Positions 16,540 to 25,153 are shown, counted from the stretch's first letter. The stretch is 36,660 nt of DNA from Polyangiaceae bacterium (GCA_029261965.1 JAJDAH010000463.1:1-36660), one strand, 5' to 3'. Program-made: numbers and translations. The notes: generated from the sequence alone by a model not told the origin.

Positions 16540-18519
16540 TCAGGTGGTCGCGCCGAGTGCGGCTTCGGCAACCTTCTCTGCCGTCAAACCAAACTCGACC
16601 TGGAGTCGCTCTGCCGGAGCCGATGCGCCGAAACGGTCGACACCAATCGCGACCCCTCCAAAACCTGTGACGCCCTTCCACGGGGTCGTTCGCCCAGCTT
16701 CGATCGTCACGCGGGGGATGCCCTTGCCCAAGACCGCCTCCTGCTCGCCAGGTGGCAGTCGCTCGAAGGCGCTCCAGTTTGGAGCGGACACGACCCGGAC
16801 GCGTTTCCCTCGGGCTTCGAGGATCGTTTTCGCCTCCGCGGCGACATGCACCTCGCTGCCGGTCGCGATGAGCACCAGATTGGGGTCGTCGGCATCGGAA
16901 ACGATGTAGGCCCCTTGCAGCATCTGTCGGGGTTCGAAGGTCGCCGGGCGGTCGAGCGCCGGCAGCTTTTGGCGCGACAGTGCAAACGCCGTCGGGCCGT
17001 CGCGGCGCGTGAGGGCGTGCGCCCACATCGCCGCGCACTCGAGTCCATCCGCCGGCCGGACGACGTCCAAGTTGGGGATGAGTCGAAGCGCCCAAACCTG
17101 CTCTACGGCCTGGTGGGTCGGCCCGTCCTCGCCGAGGTAGATCGAGTCGTGAGTGAAGATGAACAGCGCCTGCTGCTCCATGAGTGCGGCGAGACGCATG
17201 CTCGGGCGCATGTAGTCGCTGAAAATGAGGAAAGTCGAGCCATAGGGAATGAAAAACCCGCTCAACGCCAGGCCGTTCACGATCGCCCCCATGGCGTGTT
17301 CGCGAACGCCGAAGTGAATGTTGCGGCCGGAGAGCTCTCCCCGTGCAACGTCCCCGCCACCTTTGATCGTCGTCTTGCAGGATGCGGCGAGATCCGCCGA
17401 GCCACCGACGAGTGACGGCACGAGCGCTGCCACTTTCTGCTGGACCGCCGACGACAGCGATCGCGTCGCGTCAGTCTTCTTCTCGTCACCAAGGATGAGT
17501 TGCTCGAGCAAGTCCTCGGGCACGCTCCGGGCGCTGAGCGCTTTCCACTTGGCCGCGCGATCGCCACTCAATGCCGTAGCATTCTTCTCCCACGCCTCGC
17601 GGCGCGCACGATTTTCCTTCGCCCAGGGTTCGAAGTAGCTCTTTGCCGACGGCGGCACGTGAAACGGATCGAGCGGCCACCCCGCGGCTTTCTTGGTCGC
17701 CGCGACCTCGTCTTTTCCGAGCGGCGCGCCGTGAGCCGCTGCCGTATCTTGTTTGGTCGGTGCGCCGATCGCGATGTGAGTTCGAGCCACGATGAGGGAT
17801 GGCCGGCCCTTCTCCTGGATGGCGGCGTCGAGCGCCCGCCGAACTCGTTCGGGATCGTGACCGTCTACGCTCTGCACGAACCAACCGTAGGCCTCGTAGC
17901 GCTTGGCCCGGTCTTCGGTGAATGCAATGTCCGTGGAGCCGTCGATGCTGATCTTGTTGTCGTCGTAGATGGCCACGAGGTTGTCGAGGCCGAGATGGCC
18001 CGCCAAGCTCGATGCCTCGCTCGCCACGCCCTCCATGAGGTCGCCGTCGGAGGCGAGCACGAACACGCGGTAGTCGATGATCGGGTCGTCTGCCGTATTC
18101 ACTTCGGCGCCGGCCAGCTTCGAGGCGAGCGCCAGGCCAACGGCGTTGCTGATACCTTGTCCGAGTGGCCCAGTGGTCGTCTCGATACCCGGAGCATGAC
18201 CGATCTCCGGGTGCCCCGCCGTCTTCGAGCCCCACTGCCGGAAGTTCTTCAGCTCGTCGAGGGACAGATCGTACCCGGCGAGATGTAGCACCGAGTACAG
18301 CAGCATCGAGGCATGCCCGCACGACAACACGAACCGGTCGCGATTCGGCCAGTCCGGGCGCTCGACGTCGTACCGCAGATATCGAGAATAGATATCGACG
18401 GTGATCCCCGCCAACGCCATCGGCGTGCCGGGGTGACCGCTGTTGGCCGCTTCCACGGCGTCGACCGAGAGGAACTGCACGGTGCGGACGGTGTCTTCGA
18501 ACGCGCTCATGCGCGCCAT
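16540..18519 (-). CDS. tkt: Transketolase
   Basis: Thiamine-diphosphate enzyme moving two-carbon units between sugar phosphates in the non-oxidative pentose-phosphate pathway. The 659-residue protein has the N-terminal SGHPGTPM (catalytic His), GPLGQG, the ThDP motif SDGDLMEGVASEASSLAG ending near DDNKISIDG, and the pyrimidine-domain glutamate in YLGEDGPTHQAVEQ. Length is normal. ATG 18519 and ATG 18510 (MSAFEDTVRTV) are both possible. It follows mltG by 41 bp on the same strand and may be cotranscribed. It sits 3'-to-3' with the zwf-opcA-pgl operon, completing most of the pathway locally; no transaldolase gene is in the window. Confidence 0.95.
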   Translation of the reverse strand: MARMSAFEDTVRTVQFLSVDAVEAANSGHPGTPMALAGITVDIYSRYLRYDVERPDWPNRDRFVLSCGHASMLLYSVLHLAGYDLSLDELKNFRQWGSKTAGHPEIGHAPGIETTTGPLGQGISNAVGLALASKLAGAEVNTADDPIIDYRVFVLASDGDLMEGVASEASSLAGHLGLDNLVAIYDDNKISIDGSTDIAFTEDRAKRYEAYGWFVQSVDGHDPERVRRALDAAIQEKGRPSLIVARTHIAIGAPTKQDTAAAHGAPLGKDEVAATKKAAGWPLDPFHVPPSAKSYFEPWAKENRARREAWEKNATALSGDRAAKWKALSARSVPEDLLEQLILGDEKKTDATRSLSSAVQQKVAALVPSLVGGSADLAASCKTTIKGGGDVARGELSGRNIHFGVREHAMGAIVNGLALSGFFIPYGSTFLIFSDYMRPSMRLAALMEQQALFIFTHDSIYLGEDGPTHQAVEQVWALRLIPNLDVVRPADGLECAAMWAHALTRRDGPTAFALSRQKLPALDRPATFEPRQMLQGAYIVSDADDPNLVLIATGSEVHVAAEAKTILEARGKRVRVVSAPNWSAFERLPPGEQEAVLGKGIPRVTIEAGRTTPWKGVTGFGGVAIGVDRFGASAPAERLQVEFGLTAEKVAEAALGATT

Positions 18520-18560
18520 CTACCGCCGCTACGGCCAAAGGGGAACCCACGCCGAGCAAT

Positions 18561-19730
18561 TCAGCGCGCTTGGTCGATGGCGGCTTCGTGCTCGGCGAGA
18601 GTACGGCTGAAAACGTGCTGTCCGTCCCGCGACGCGACGAAGTAGTAGTACGGGGTATCGGCCGGCTCGAGCACGGCTTCGATGGCGGCTTCTCCAGGGT
18701 TGGCGATGGGTCCTGGCGGAAGCCCGGCGTGTCGGTACGTGTTGTAAGTGTTCGTCGCGTCCCTGAGCATCTCGGGGGTCACCTTGCGCTTGTCGTATTT
18801 ACCGCATGAAGGCACACGTGTGCCGAGGACGAGGCACCCGTAGCCGGCGGTGGGATCCGACTGAAGCCGAGCGCGCGGTAGAAAGCTCTCGTCATCGAGG
18901 CGGTTGAAGAAAACGCCGGCAATCGTGCTCCGCTCCTTGGGATTGGCCGTCTCTTTTTCGATGATCGACGCCAGCGTGAGGATTTCGTGTTCGCCCCAGT
19001 CCCGCTCTCGTCGCAAGCGCTCGAAACTCTTGCCGTTGACGGCTTCCATCGCCTTCAGGCGATCTCGGAGCTCTTCGACCAACCTGGCGATCACACGTGC
19101 GGGGGAGCCGTTCCGGCGAAGGCCGTACGTCGCCGGAAACAAGTAGCCGTCGAGTGTCGGTCCGCGAATTCCGTGCTCGCGGCGGAGCGCCTCCGTTTTT
19201 GCTGCGACGAGAAAAGCGCTTGCCGTGCAAACGCCCTTTTCCTCGAGCCGCCGTGCAATTTGAAACTGGTTCCACCCTTCGGGAACCGTGACTTTCACGC
19301 TCGGCCTGGCCGCGCTGCGGCTCACCCACGAGATCAACTTTCGTGGCGAGAGTCCGGTCACGAGGAGGTGTTGACCTGCCTCGATTTTCGCGCCGGGTCG
19401 GAACAACGACAGGTACAGCGAAAATGCGCGTGGGCTGCCGAGCAGTCCCGCTTGCTCGAGCGCATCGACCGCGGCCTCACGCTCACCCGGCAACTCGACG
19501 ACGAGAGCGCTGCCGTCACCCGGGCCACTGAGCTCGGCCCAGACGACGAACCCGACGACCGCCGCGATCAGTGCTCCGATGAACCAGCGTGACAGACTGA
19601 GCACTCGCCAAGCGAGCAGGCCGGTCCTCTTCCGTCGGCGTTTGGCGGTTTTCTTGGTCGAGCGTTTCTGATTCGGCACAATCGAACGTTTTGGCCGCTT
19701 CGCCGGCCGGCGTGCGCTCGTTTTGCTCAC
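18561..19730 (-). CDS. mltG: Endolytic murein transglycosylase
   Basis: Membrane-anchored lytic transglycosylase that cuts nascent glycan strands and so helps set their length. I start at GTG 19730, overlapping the ruvX stop as GTGA (389 aa). The cytoplasmic N-terminus (1-45) is extremely basic, followed by one membrane helix (about 48-65) and the YceG domain. The catalytic Glu is in ASIIEKET (about E258). ARLQSDPTAGYG and NTYNTYRHAGLPPGPIANPG are conserved substrate-site segments. The Lys/Arg-rich tail is longer than in typical MltG and could bind nucleic acid or membrane. GTG 19760 is an alternative start lying inside ruvX. Confidence 0.93.
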   Translation of the reverse strand: MSKTSARRPAKRPKRSIVPNQKRSTKKTAKRRRKRTGLLAWRVLSLSRWFIGALIAAVVGFVVWAELSGPGDGSALVVELPGEREAAVDALEQAGLLGSPRAFSLYLSLFRPGAKIEAGQHLLVTGLSPRKLISWVSRSAARPSVKVTVPEGWNQFQIARRLEEKGVCTASAFLVAAKTEALRREHGIRGPTLDGYLFPATYGLRRNGSPARVIARLVEELRDRLKAMEAVNGKSFERLRRERDWGEHEILTLASIIEKETANPKERSTIAGVFFNRLDDESFLPRARLQSDPTAGYGCLVLGTRVPSCGKYDKRKVTPEMLRDATNTYNTYRHAGLPPGPIANPGEAAIEAVLEPADTPYYYFVASRDGQHVFSRTLAEHEAAIDQAR

Positions 19731-20149
19731 GTGGACGGTCTCGAGCGCGCATCCAACCACGCCTGGAGCAAAACGGCCGCGGCGGCACTATCGACACGAT
19801 GACGCGCCCTTCGCGAATCGTGCCCACCTTCGCGAAGGCGCGCCGCGGCTTCGACCGTGCTCAACCGCTCGTCGACGAGCTCGACCGCGCGGCCGGATTT
19901 TTGACCCAGAGCCTCGGCGAAGTCGCGGGCGCGTCGGGCCGCCTTGCCTTCGCTGCCGTCCATCGACCGTGGAAGGCCGACGAGAAAAACCTCGATGCCT
20001 TCGTCGTCGGCAAGGCGGCGCAAAAGGGCAATGAGCCTGGGCCTATCTCGCCCGTCCAGCGCGTCCCGCGGATGTGCCAGCATGCCCAGGTCGTCAGCGA
20101 CGGCCAGGCCGACTCGCACGGACCCGAGGTCGATAGCAGCAGCGCGCAT
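19727..20149 (-). CDS. ruvX: Putative pre-16S rRNA nuclease / Holliday junction resolvase-like (YqgF)
   Basis: A 140-residue RNase H-fold protein of the YqgF/RuvX family, implicated in 16S rRNA 5'-end maturation. ATG 20149 gives MRAAAIDLGSVRVGLAV, with the first catalytic Asp at position 7. LVGLPRSMDGSEG, VDERLST and the C-terminal DSAAAAVLLQAWL supply the remaining active-site elements. The frame is open to 20329, but that extension overlaps the divergent hisS start and has no family similarity, so I reject it. Its stop overlaps the mltG start. Adjacency of ruvX and mltG is seen in other bacteria (recalled). Confidence 0.92.
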   Translation of the reverse strand: MRAAAIDLGSVRVGLAVADDLGMLAHPRDALDGRDRPRLIALLRRLADDEGIEVFLVGLPRSMDGSEGKAARRARDFAEALGQKSGRAVELVDERLSTVEAAARLREGGHDSRRARHRVDSAAAAVLLQAWLDARSRPST

Positions 20150-20257
20150 CCCGCTTCGTCTAGCAAGGGCTCCCCGCGAGGGCCCGAAAAGCGCCAATGG
20201 TGGCTTCTGATGCTGATCCGCGGCGGAATCCTGGGTAGATCGGGCTCTGCCCGGAGC

Positions 20258-20286
20258 TTGACCCGACCCCGCCCAGCCTGCATAAG
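20258..20286 (+). promoter_or_regulatory. Sigma-70-like promoter of hisS
   Basis: TTGACC (20258-20263) and CATAAG (20281-20286) are separated by exactly 17 bases on the plus strand. This matches 5/6 and 4/6 of the consensus. The -10 ends 29 bases before the hisS ATG, implying a short leader. It lies in the 166-bp ruvX/hisS divergent gap, the rest of which shows nothing else I recognise. Confidence 0.5.
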
Positions 20287-20315
20287 CCCGGTCGACCGCC
20301 CGCCTGAGCCTCTCC

Positions 20316-21611
20316 ATGGGAAAACCCACACGGTTTCAAGCGCCTAAGGGGATGCACGACATCCTCCCGGCCGAGATTTGGCGTTGGCAACGGCTCGAGG
20401 CCGCGTTCATCGAGGCTGCGACACTGCACGGCTATTCGGAGATCCGCACGCCCATCCTCGAGCCGACCGATCTTTTCGTCCGGTCGATTGGGGAATCCAC
20501 CGACGTCGTGCAAAAGGAAATGTACACCTTTCAGCGCCACGACGACTCGCTCACCCTCCGTCCCGAGGGCACCGCCAGCGCAGCCAGAGCGTATGTTCAG
20601 CACGCGGTGCAAGCGCTCGAGCCCATCAGCCGATGGTACTACCTCGGTCCCATGTTCCGCGCCGAGCGGCCCGCGCGCGGTCGTCAGCGCCAGTTTCACC
20701 AGGCCGGGTGCGAGATTTTCGGCGACCCGGGCCCGACGTGCGACGCCGAGATGATTTCGATGCTGGTGTCGATGTTCGTCGATCTCGGCATCGGCGAGCT
20801 CGAGGTCAGCATCAGCTCGCTGGGCGGTCCCGAGACACGGCCGAAGTACCGCAGTGTGCTTTTGGACTTCCTCCGGCCGAAAGCCGCCGACTTGAGTGAG
20901 CACTCGCGGGCTCGAATCGAGGTGAACCCGTTTCGCGTGCTCGATTCGAAGGACGAAGGCGATCGAGCCGCCGTCGAAGGCGCCCCGTCGATTCTCGATT
21001 ACCTGTCGGACGAGGACCGAGCGCACTGGGACGCACTCAAGACTCAGCTCGAGGCCCTCGAAGTTCCGTTTCGAGTGTCCCCCGGGTTGGTGCGAGGGCT
21101 CGACTACTACAACCGAACCCTGTTCGAAATCAGCTCGAGCGCAGGCGAGCTAGGAGCGCAGAACGCTCTCGCCGGCGGGGGCCGGTACGACACGATGGTC
21201 GAAGACCTCGGCGGCCCGAAGATCCCCGCCATCGGGTTTGCCATGGGGCTCGAGCGCATTCTTCTAGCCATGGGGGAGAGCGAACGTGTGGTCGAACCGT
21301 CGTGCTTCGTCGTGCCGATGGGCGAAAAAGCCACCATCGACGGACTCGTGCTCGCGCGGGAGCTACGGCAGCTCGGCGTGCGAGTCGACGTGGACGGGCG
21401 ACAAAACTCGCTCAAGAGCAAGCTCCGACGCGCCAATTCTTCGGGGGCACGGGTTTGCGCCATCATCGGAGAGAGCGAGATCGAGACCGGCACCGTGCAA
21501 CTCAAGGACCTGCTCCAGCACAGCCAAGAGCAAGTGCCCCGAGATCGGGCGACGCGGATCATCGCCGACCGCCTGCTCGGCTCGACCCCCCGAGCCGGAG
21601 GGAACGATTGA
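20316..21611 (+). CDS. hisS: Histidyl-tRNA synthetase
   Basis: Class II aminoacyl-tRNA synthetase that charges tRNA-His. The 431-residue protein shows the N-terminal GMHDILP, class II motif 2 (FRAERPARGRQRQFHQ), and the histidine-specific blocks LVRGLDYYNRTLFE and ALAGGGRYD. Motif 3 (IGFAMGLERI) and a C-terminal anticodon-binding domain with ARELRQLGVRVDVD follow. All signatures are intact and the length is usual. A promoter-like pair lies just upstream. Its stop overlaps the start of an exported repeat-protein gene by four bases, an unusual partner for a tRNA synthetase. Confidence 0.96.
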   Translation: MGKPTRFQAPKGMHDILPAEIWRWQRLEAAFIEAATLHGYSEIRTPILEPTDLFVRSIGESTDVVQKEMYTFQRHDDSLTLRPEGTASAARAYVQHAVQALEPISRWYYLGPMFRAERPARGRQRQFHQAGCEIFGDPGPTCDAEMISMLVSMFVDLGIGELEVSISSLGGPETRPKYRSVLLDFLRPKAADLSEHSRARIEVNPFRVLDSKDEGDRAAVEGAPSILDYLSDEDRAHWDALKTQLEALEVPFRVSPGLVRGLDYYNRTLFEISSSAGELGAQNALAGGGRYDTMVEDLGGPKIPAIGFAMGLERILLAMGESERVVEPSCFVVPMGEKATIDGLVLARELRQLGVRVDVDGRQNSLKSKLRRANSSGARVCAIIGESEIETGTVQLKDLLQHSQEQVPRDRATRIIADRLLGSTPRAGGND

Positions 21612-23350
21612 GACAATCGTTGCGGCGCCTTCGGCGCGCCGGGCTCGTCGCCGTCGCCCTGTGGACGGGTGCGGGGGGCGCGCTCGGGCAAGCCACGCCC
21701 TACGGCGGCGGCCAGGGGTTCAGCCCCGGTCAGCGGCCACGTCCGGCACCCAAAAAAGCCGATCCTCAGCCCCAGCTGCCCCCGGGTACGCCGGAGCCGC
21801 ACGCTGCCGGCGGCGGCGAGAGCTTGCTCCCGCCGTCGCAAGCACCGTCACTGCCGCGGGATCCACTCAAGGTCAAGAAATCGATCGAGAAGCGGATTGG
21901 CACCGACACCGATCCGGACGACGCCGAGCTCGGACGGGACGAAGAGCTGACCAAGCGCCGCTTTTACGGTCTCTACTATTCGGAGCAGAGCGGGGGGTAT
22001 CGCCTCCGCGTAGGGTTTCCAGTTTGGTTCGAGCGGACCAAACCTTCGCTCACCGATCCCAGCAAACCCGACCGCGCATCTCTGTTCGGCGGCGTCTACT
22101 ACAACCGTAGGAGCGCGACGCGCGCCGACGACATCCTGTTCCCGATCTTCTGGAACCTCCGGGAAGGAAAGAGCCGCACGACGGTGGTTGGGCCGTTCGT
22201 CAATCGGCGTACCCCGGAAGAACGAGACGACTGGCTCGCCCCATTGTACTTCCATGGCAAGCGTCCGAGGGGCGGCTACACCGTCATCCCGCCGCTTCTC
22301 ACGTATCTTCAGAACGACGCCGAGGGTGGTTTCAACCTCGTCGGTCCGGGGTTTTGCAAATGGGAGGGCGGACCCACGTGCGACACCCGCACCTCGCACA
22401 ACCTCGATTTCGGGATCGCGCCGTTCTACTTTTACGGTCAGAACGAGGAACGGAAGTACGAGGTCATTCCGCCGCTCCTCCACTACTACCGGTACAACGA
22501 CCGCGATCTGAGCTGGGTGAACGTCTGGGGGCCATACATCCGCGCCCACAATCAGAAGCAGGACAAGCTCCACCTGTTTCCGTTCTATTGGAGCGTGTGG
22601 GGCAAGAACGAGCGCCACACGACGATCTTCCCGCTCTTTCACTACGGCCGGAAGGGCAACTCCTCGCTTCTCATCAACCCGTTTTTCGTTCGCTCGAAGA
22701 GCGAAGAGGGCGCGACGTCTTTCGCGACCTGGGGGTACGCGCGCTACCGCGGACGAACCGAGCTCGACATGATCACCCCGCTTTGGTGGCACTACCGCGA
22801 CGCCGACGCGGGGCTCGACCAGAAGCTACTCTTCCCGTTTCTGTTCCTTCGGGAAAGCCCGAGGGAGTCGACGAAGGTCATATTCCCGTTCTACGCCCGG
22901 TCGACGCGCTACGGCATCAGCAAAGAAACTTGGATCACGCCGTTCTTCCAGCACAAACATCATTTGAGGGGATGGAACACGAACATCCACCCGATCCTGT
23001 ACCTCGGACGGAATGGACACGACTCGCACACCGTCGTCGCGCCCTTCTTCTGGGACTTCGCCGAGCAAAACAAGCGGACGACCGTCGCGTTCCCGTTCTA
23101 CTGGCGCTTCGCCAATCGTGACAGCGTCTCTCAACTGGTCGGCAACGTGTATTACAACGAGACCAAGGTCACCGGCGGGACCGACTGGCAAATCCACCTG
23201 TTCCCGGTCTTCTCCTACGGTGAGACGCCGGACGGCCATTGGTGGAACGTGCTCTACGGACTGGCGGGCTATACGCGACGCGGCGAGATGACGAAGATGC
23301 GCTCGTTTTGGATCCCCATCACGCTCTCCGAAGGCGCAAAAACCAAGTGA
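21608..23350 (+). CDS. Exported protein with 17-residue Pro-aromatic repeats, function unknown
   Basis: A 580-residue protein that I do not recognise. From the TTG at 21608 (TTGA overlap with hisS) there is a basic start, a hydrophobic core and a likely cleavage after GGALGQA (about residue 29), so it is exported. Residues 30-85 are a Pro/Gly-rich linker. From about 135 to 540 a motif of hydrophobic-x-Pro-hydrophobic-aromatic (LFPIF, APLYF, FPFYW, FPLF, TPFF, APFFW) recurs with a period near 17, mostly in alternating beta-like patterns with charged turns. This suggests a beta-solenoid, barrel or propeller-like structure at the envelope. The longer open frame from 21302 lies inside hisS and is rejected. 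Confidence 0.82.
   Translation: MRQSLRRLRRAGLVAVALWTGAGGALGQATPYGGGQGFSPGQRPRPAPKKADPQPQLPPGTPEPHAAGGGESLLPPSQAPSLPRDPLKVKKSIEKRIGTDTDPDDAELGRDEELTKRRFYGLYYSEQSGGYRLRVGFPVWFERTKPSLTDPSKPDRASLFGGVYYNRRSATRADDILFPIFWNLREGKSRTTVVGPFVNRRTPEERDDWLAPLYFHGKRPRGGYTVIPPLLTYLQNDAEGGFNLVGPGFCKWEGGPTCDTRTSHNLDFGIAPFYFYGQNEERKYEVIPPLLHYYRYNDRDLSWVNVWGPYIRAHNQKQDKLHLFPFYWSVWGKNERHTTIFPLFHYGRKGNSSLLINPFFVRSKSEEGATSFATWGYARYRGRTELDMITPLWWHYRDADAGLDQKLLFPFLFLRESPRESTKVIFPFYARSTRYGISKETWITPFFQHKHHLRGWNTNIHPILYLGRNGHDSHTVVAPFFWDFAEQNKRTTVAFPFYWRFANRDSVSQLVGNVYYNETKVTGGTDWQIHLFPVFSYGETPDGHWWNVLYGLAGYTRRGEMTKMRSFWIPITLSEGAKTK
22129..23218 (+). repeat. Region coding the 17-residue Pro-aromatic repeats
   Basis: Core prolines fall at residues 179, 196, 212, 229, 247, 272, 289, 309, 325, 342, 358, 391, 410, 427, 445, 462, 479, 496 and 533. 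Eight intervals are exactly 17, most others are 16-20, and the 33- and 37-residue gaps are about two periods. Confidence 0.75.
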
Positions 23351-23488
23351 CCATCCAGCACGTTCCTGTCTGGCTGAAGTCGTGTGGCACCGCCGGAATC
23401 TAGGCTCCGTGCAGGTTCGAATCGGGTCCTCGCACACCGAGTTTCATGCCACCTTGCGGCGCACCCCTTCTTTGCTCGGAGTACCCCA

Positions 23489-24025
23489 ATGACCAAAAGG
23501 ACCCTGGCTCTGTTGACCGCTTTGGGCGCCGCCGCACTGGCCGCTCCGGCATGCGGCGGCAGCAGCAACACCTCGAGTGACGGCCAGAACGACGGTTCGG
23601 CTGGATCGGGTCCAGTGGGGACGCCCGGGTGCTCGACCGCTCCGGATTGCGCGCAGTGCTCGACGTGCTTCGAAGAGTGCACCTGCATGGGCACCGACGC
23701 CAACGCCTGCCTGACTCAGTGCAGTCAGGGTGCCGGTGGTGGCCCGAGTGGCACCTGCGGCAATGGCGTCGTCGATCAGGGGGAAATGTGTGACGGCGCC
23801 AACATCAACGGCGAGACCTGCGCGAGCGCCACGGTCAACTCCATGCCGAACGGCACGCTGATCTGCTCGGCGGCGTGCACCTTCGACACGAGTCAGTGCA
23901 CGGGCGGCCCCGGTGCGGGCGGGGGCCCTGGAACCGGTGGCGGACCTGGAACCGGCGGCGGCGGCGGCCTCGGTGGCGGCGGCGGCTTCGGTGGCGGCGG
24001 CGGCTTCGGCGGCTTCGGCCCCTGA
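23489..24025 (+). CDS. Putative lipoprotein with myxobacterial Cys-rich repeat and Gly-rich tail
   Basis: A 178-residue predicted lipoprotein. ATG 23489 gives a basic N-terminus, a hydrophobic Ala/Leu segment and Cys22 after APA as the likely lipidation site. A Ser/Gly linker leads to a Cys-dense segment (about 45-75) and then one copy of the DUF4215/myxococcal Cys-rich repeat: CGNGVVDQGEMCDG, then SAACTFDTSQC. This repeat is common in secreted myxobacterial proteins. The last roughly 40 residues are almost all Gly with Pro, Thr and Phe. GGAG lies a few bases upstream of the start. The frame continues upstream to 23384 without coding signs. The role is unknown; surface attachment or matrix is plausible. 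Confidence 0.82.
   Translation: MTKRTLALLTALGAAALAAPACGGSSNTSSDGQNDGSAGSGPVGTPGCSTAPDCAQCSTCFEECTCMGTDANACLTQCSQGAGGGPSGTCGNGVVDQGEMCDGANINGETCASATVNSMPNGTLICSAACTFDTSQCTGGPGAGGGPGTGGGPGTGGGGGLGGGGGFGGGGGFGGFGP
23904..24022 (+). repeat. Low-complexity GGC/Gly-rich tract
   Basis: Codes the Gly-rich tail of the lipoprotein with runs of GGC and repeats of GGTGGCGGC-type units. Such tracts are prone to slippage and length change. Confidence 0.85.
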
Positions 24026-24103
24026 TCGATCGGCGCCGGACGACGGTTTCGCCGTCAGCTTCCATTGCAGGGGTTTTTTCAGCACCCTGCTAGGCTCCGT
24101 TGG
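24026..24103 (+). other. Hairpins and T6 tract between lipoprotein gene and argC
   Basis: GACGG (24042-24046) pairs with CCGTC (24052-24056) around TTTCG. Next, GCAGGG (24067-24072) pairs with CCCTGC (24085-24090), with T6 (24074-24079) in its loop. These could form a weak terminator of the lipoprotein gene or a small leader structure before argC. No ARG-box or riboswitch pattern is evident. Confidence 0.35.
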
Positions 24104-25153
24104 GTGACGAGCTACAAGGCGGTCGTTTTCGGCGCGACCGGATACGCGGGAGCCGAGCTCATCCGGAGGCTCCTGGGGCACCCGTCGGTGGACTTGCTCC
24201 GCGCGTGCGCCGTAGACCATGTGGGAGAGCCGCTCAGCCGCGCTCACCCCAATCTCGAGGCGATGACCGAGCTCAGGTTCGAGGACCTGTCGCCCAAAGA
24301 CGCGGCGGCGGGCGCCGATGTCGTTCTGCTCGGGCTGCCGAGCACGGTGAGCGCGCGAGTCATGCCACAGCTTCTCGACGCTGGCGTGAAGATCGTCGAC
24401 CTCTCAGGGGCCTATCGTCTGAAGGATCCGGCGCTCTACGCCGAGTTCTATGGCGAAGAGCACCCCCACCCCGATCTGCTCGACGAGTTCGTCTACGGGC
24501 TTCCGGAGGTAGCGGCGGACCGCATCTCCCGCGCCCGTGCGGTCGCTTCTCCCGGGTGCTTCGCCACGACTGTCGAGCTCGGGCTGATCCCGCTCGCTCG
24601 GGCTGGTCTGCTCACCGGAGACGTGCCCAGCGTCGGTATCACTGGATCGAGCGGTAGCGGAGCGATGCCGTCGCCCACCACCCATCACCCGACGCGTTCG
24701 GGAAATCTACGTGCATATCGACCGCTCTCACATCAGCACGCGCCGGAGATCGACCACACCTTGCGACAAGCCGGCGGGTCGGCGCGAATCCAATTTGTCC
24801 CCGTGTCCGCCCCGCTCACCCGCGGCATCCTCGTCACGAGCTTCGTTCGCGTGCCGAGCGAGACCAGCGAGACGGAGATCTCCGCGGCGTTCGACGCCGC
24901 GTACGACGGAGCCCGGTTCGTACGCCGTCCCAAAGCTCGGCTTCCGGAGGTCATCGCCGTCGCGGGCTCGAACTACGCCGAGGTGGGCTACACCCTCGGC
25001 CAGCCTGAAGGCGAAGAGACCCGCGTGCTCACCTGCTTCAGCGCCCTGGACAATCTGGTCAAAGGCGGCGCGGGCCAAGTCATTCAGAACATGAATCTGA
25101 TGCTCGGGCTCGACGAAGGATCGAGCCTCGAAGAACCCGGCAGCTACCCCTGA
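24104..25153 (+). CDS. argC: N-acetyl-gamma-glutamyl-phosphate reductase (ArgC/LysY family)
   Basis: NADPH-dependent reductase that makes N-acetylglutamate semialdehyde in arginine synthesis. From GTG 24104 the protein has 349 residues. The Rossmann motif GATGYAGAEL (10-19) is at the N-terminus, the catalytic Cys is in SPGCFAT (C152), and the catalytic His block HQHAPEI follows. The segment SGSGAMPSPTTHHP differs from the GAGRK-type loop I associate with many ArgC proteins. A LysW-dependent LysY-type role in lysine synthesis cannot therefore be excluded, but no lysW or lysZ is nearby. It stands alone, convergent with the SUMF1-type gene 25 bp away. The frame extends upstream to 24065 without support. 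Confidence 0.85.
   Translation: MTSYKAVVFGATGYAGAELIRRLLGHPSVDLLRACAVDHVGEPLSRAHPNLEAMTELRFEDLSPKDAAAGADVVLLGLPSTVSARVMPQLLDAGVKIVDLSGAYRLKDPALYAEFYGEEHPHPDLLDEFVYGLPEVAADRISRARAVASPGCFATTVELGLIPLARAGLLTGDVPSVGITGSSGSGAMPSPTTHHPTRSGNLRAYRPLSHQHAPEIDHTLRQAGGSARIQFVPVSAPLTRGILVTSFVRVPSETSETEISAAFDAAYDGARFVRRPKARLPEVIAVAGSNYAEVGYTLGQPEGEETRVLTCFSALDNLVKGGAGQVIQNMNLMLGLDEGSSLEEPGSYP

Noticed and set aside
20150-20329. 60-residue N-terminal extension of RuvX
   Set aside because: Overlaps the divergent hisS start and its promoter; the family begins at MRAAAIDLG (20149).
21302-21607. 102-residue N-terminal extension of the repeat protein
   Set aside because: Lies inside hisS in another frame; the signal peptide begins at the TTG at 21608.
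23411-23440. GGTTCGAATC resembling a tRNA T-loop
   Set aside because: The flanking five-base arms do not pair, and no acceptor, D or anticodon arms can be built around it.
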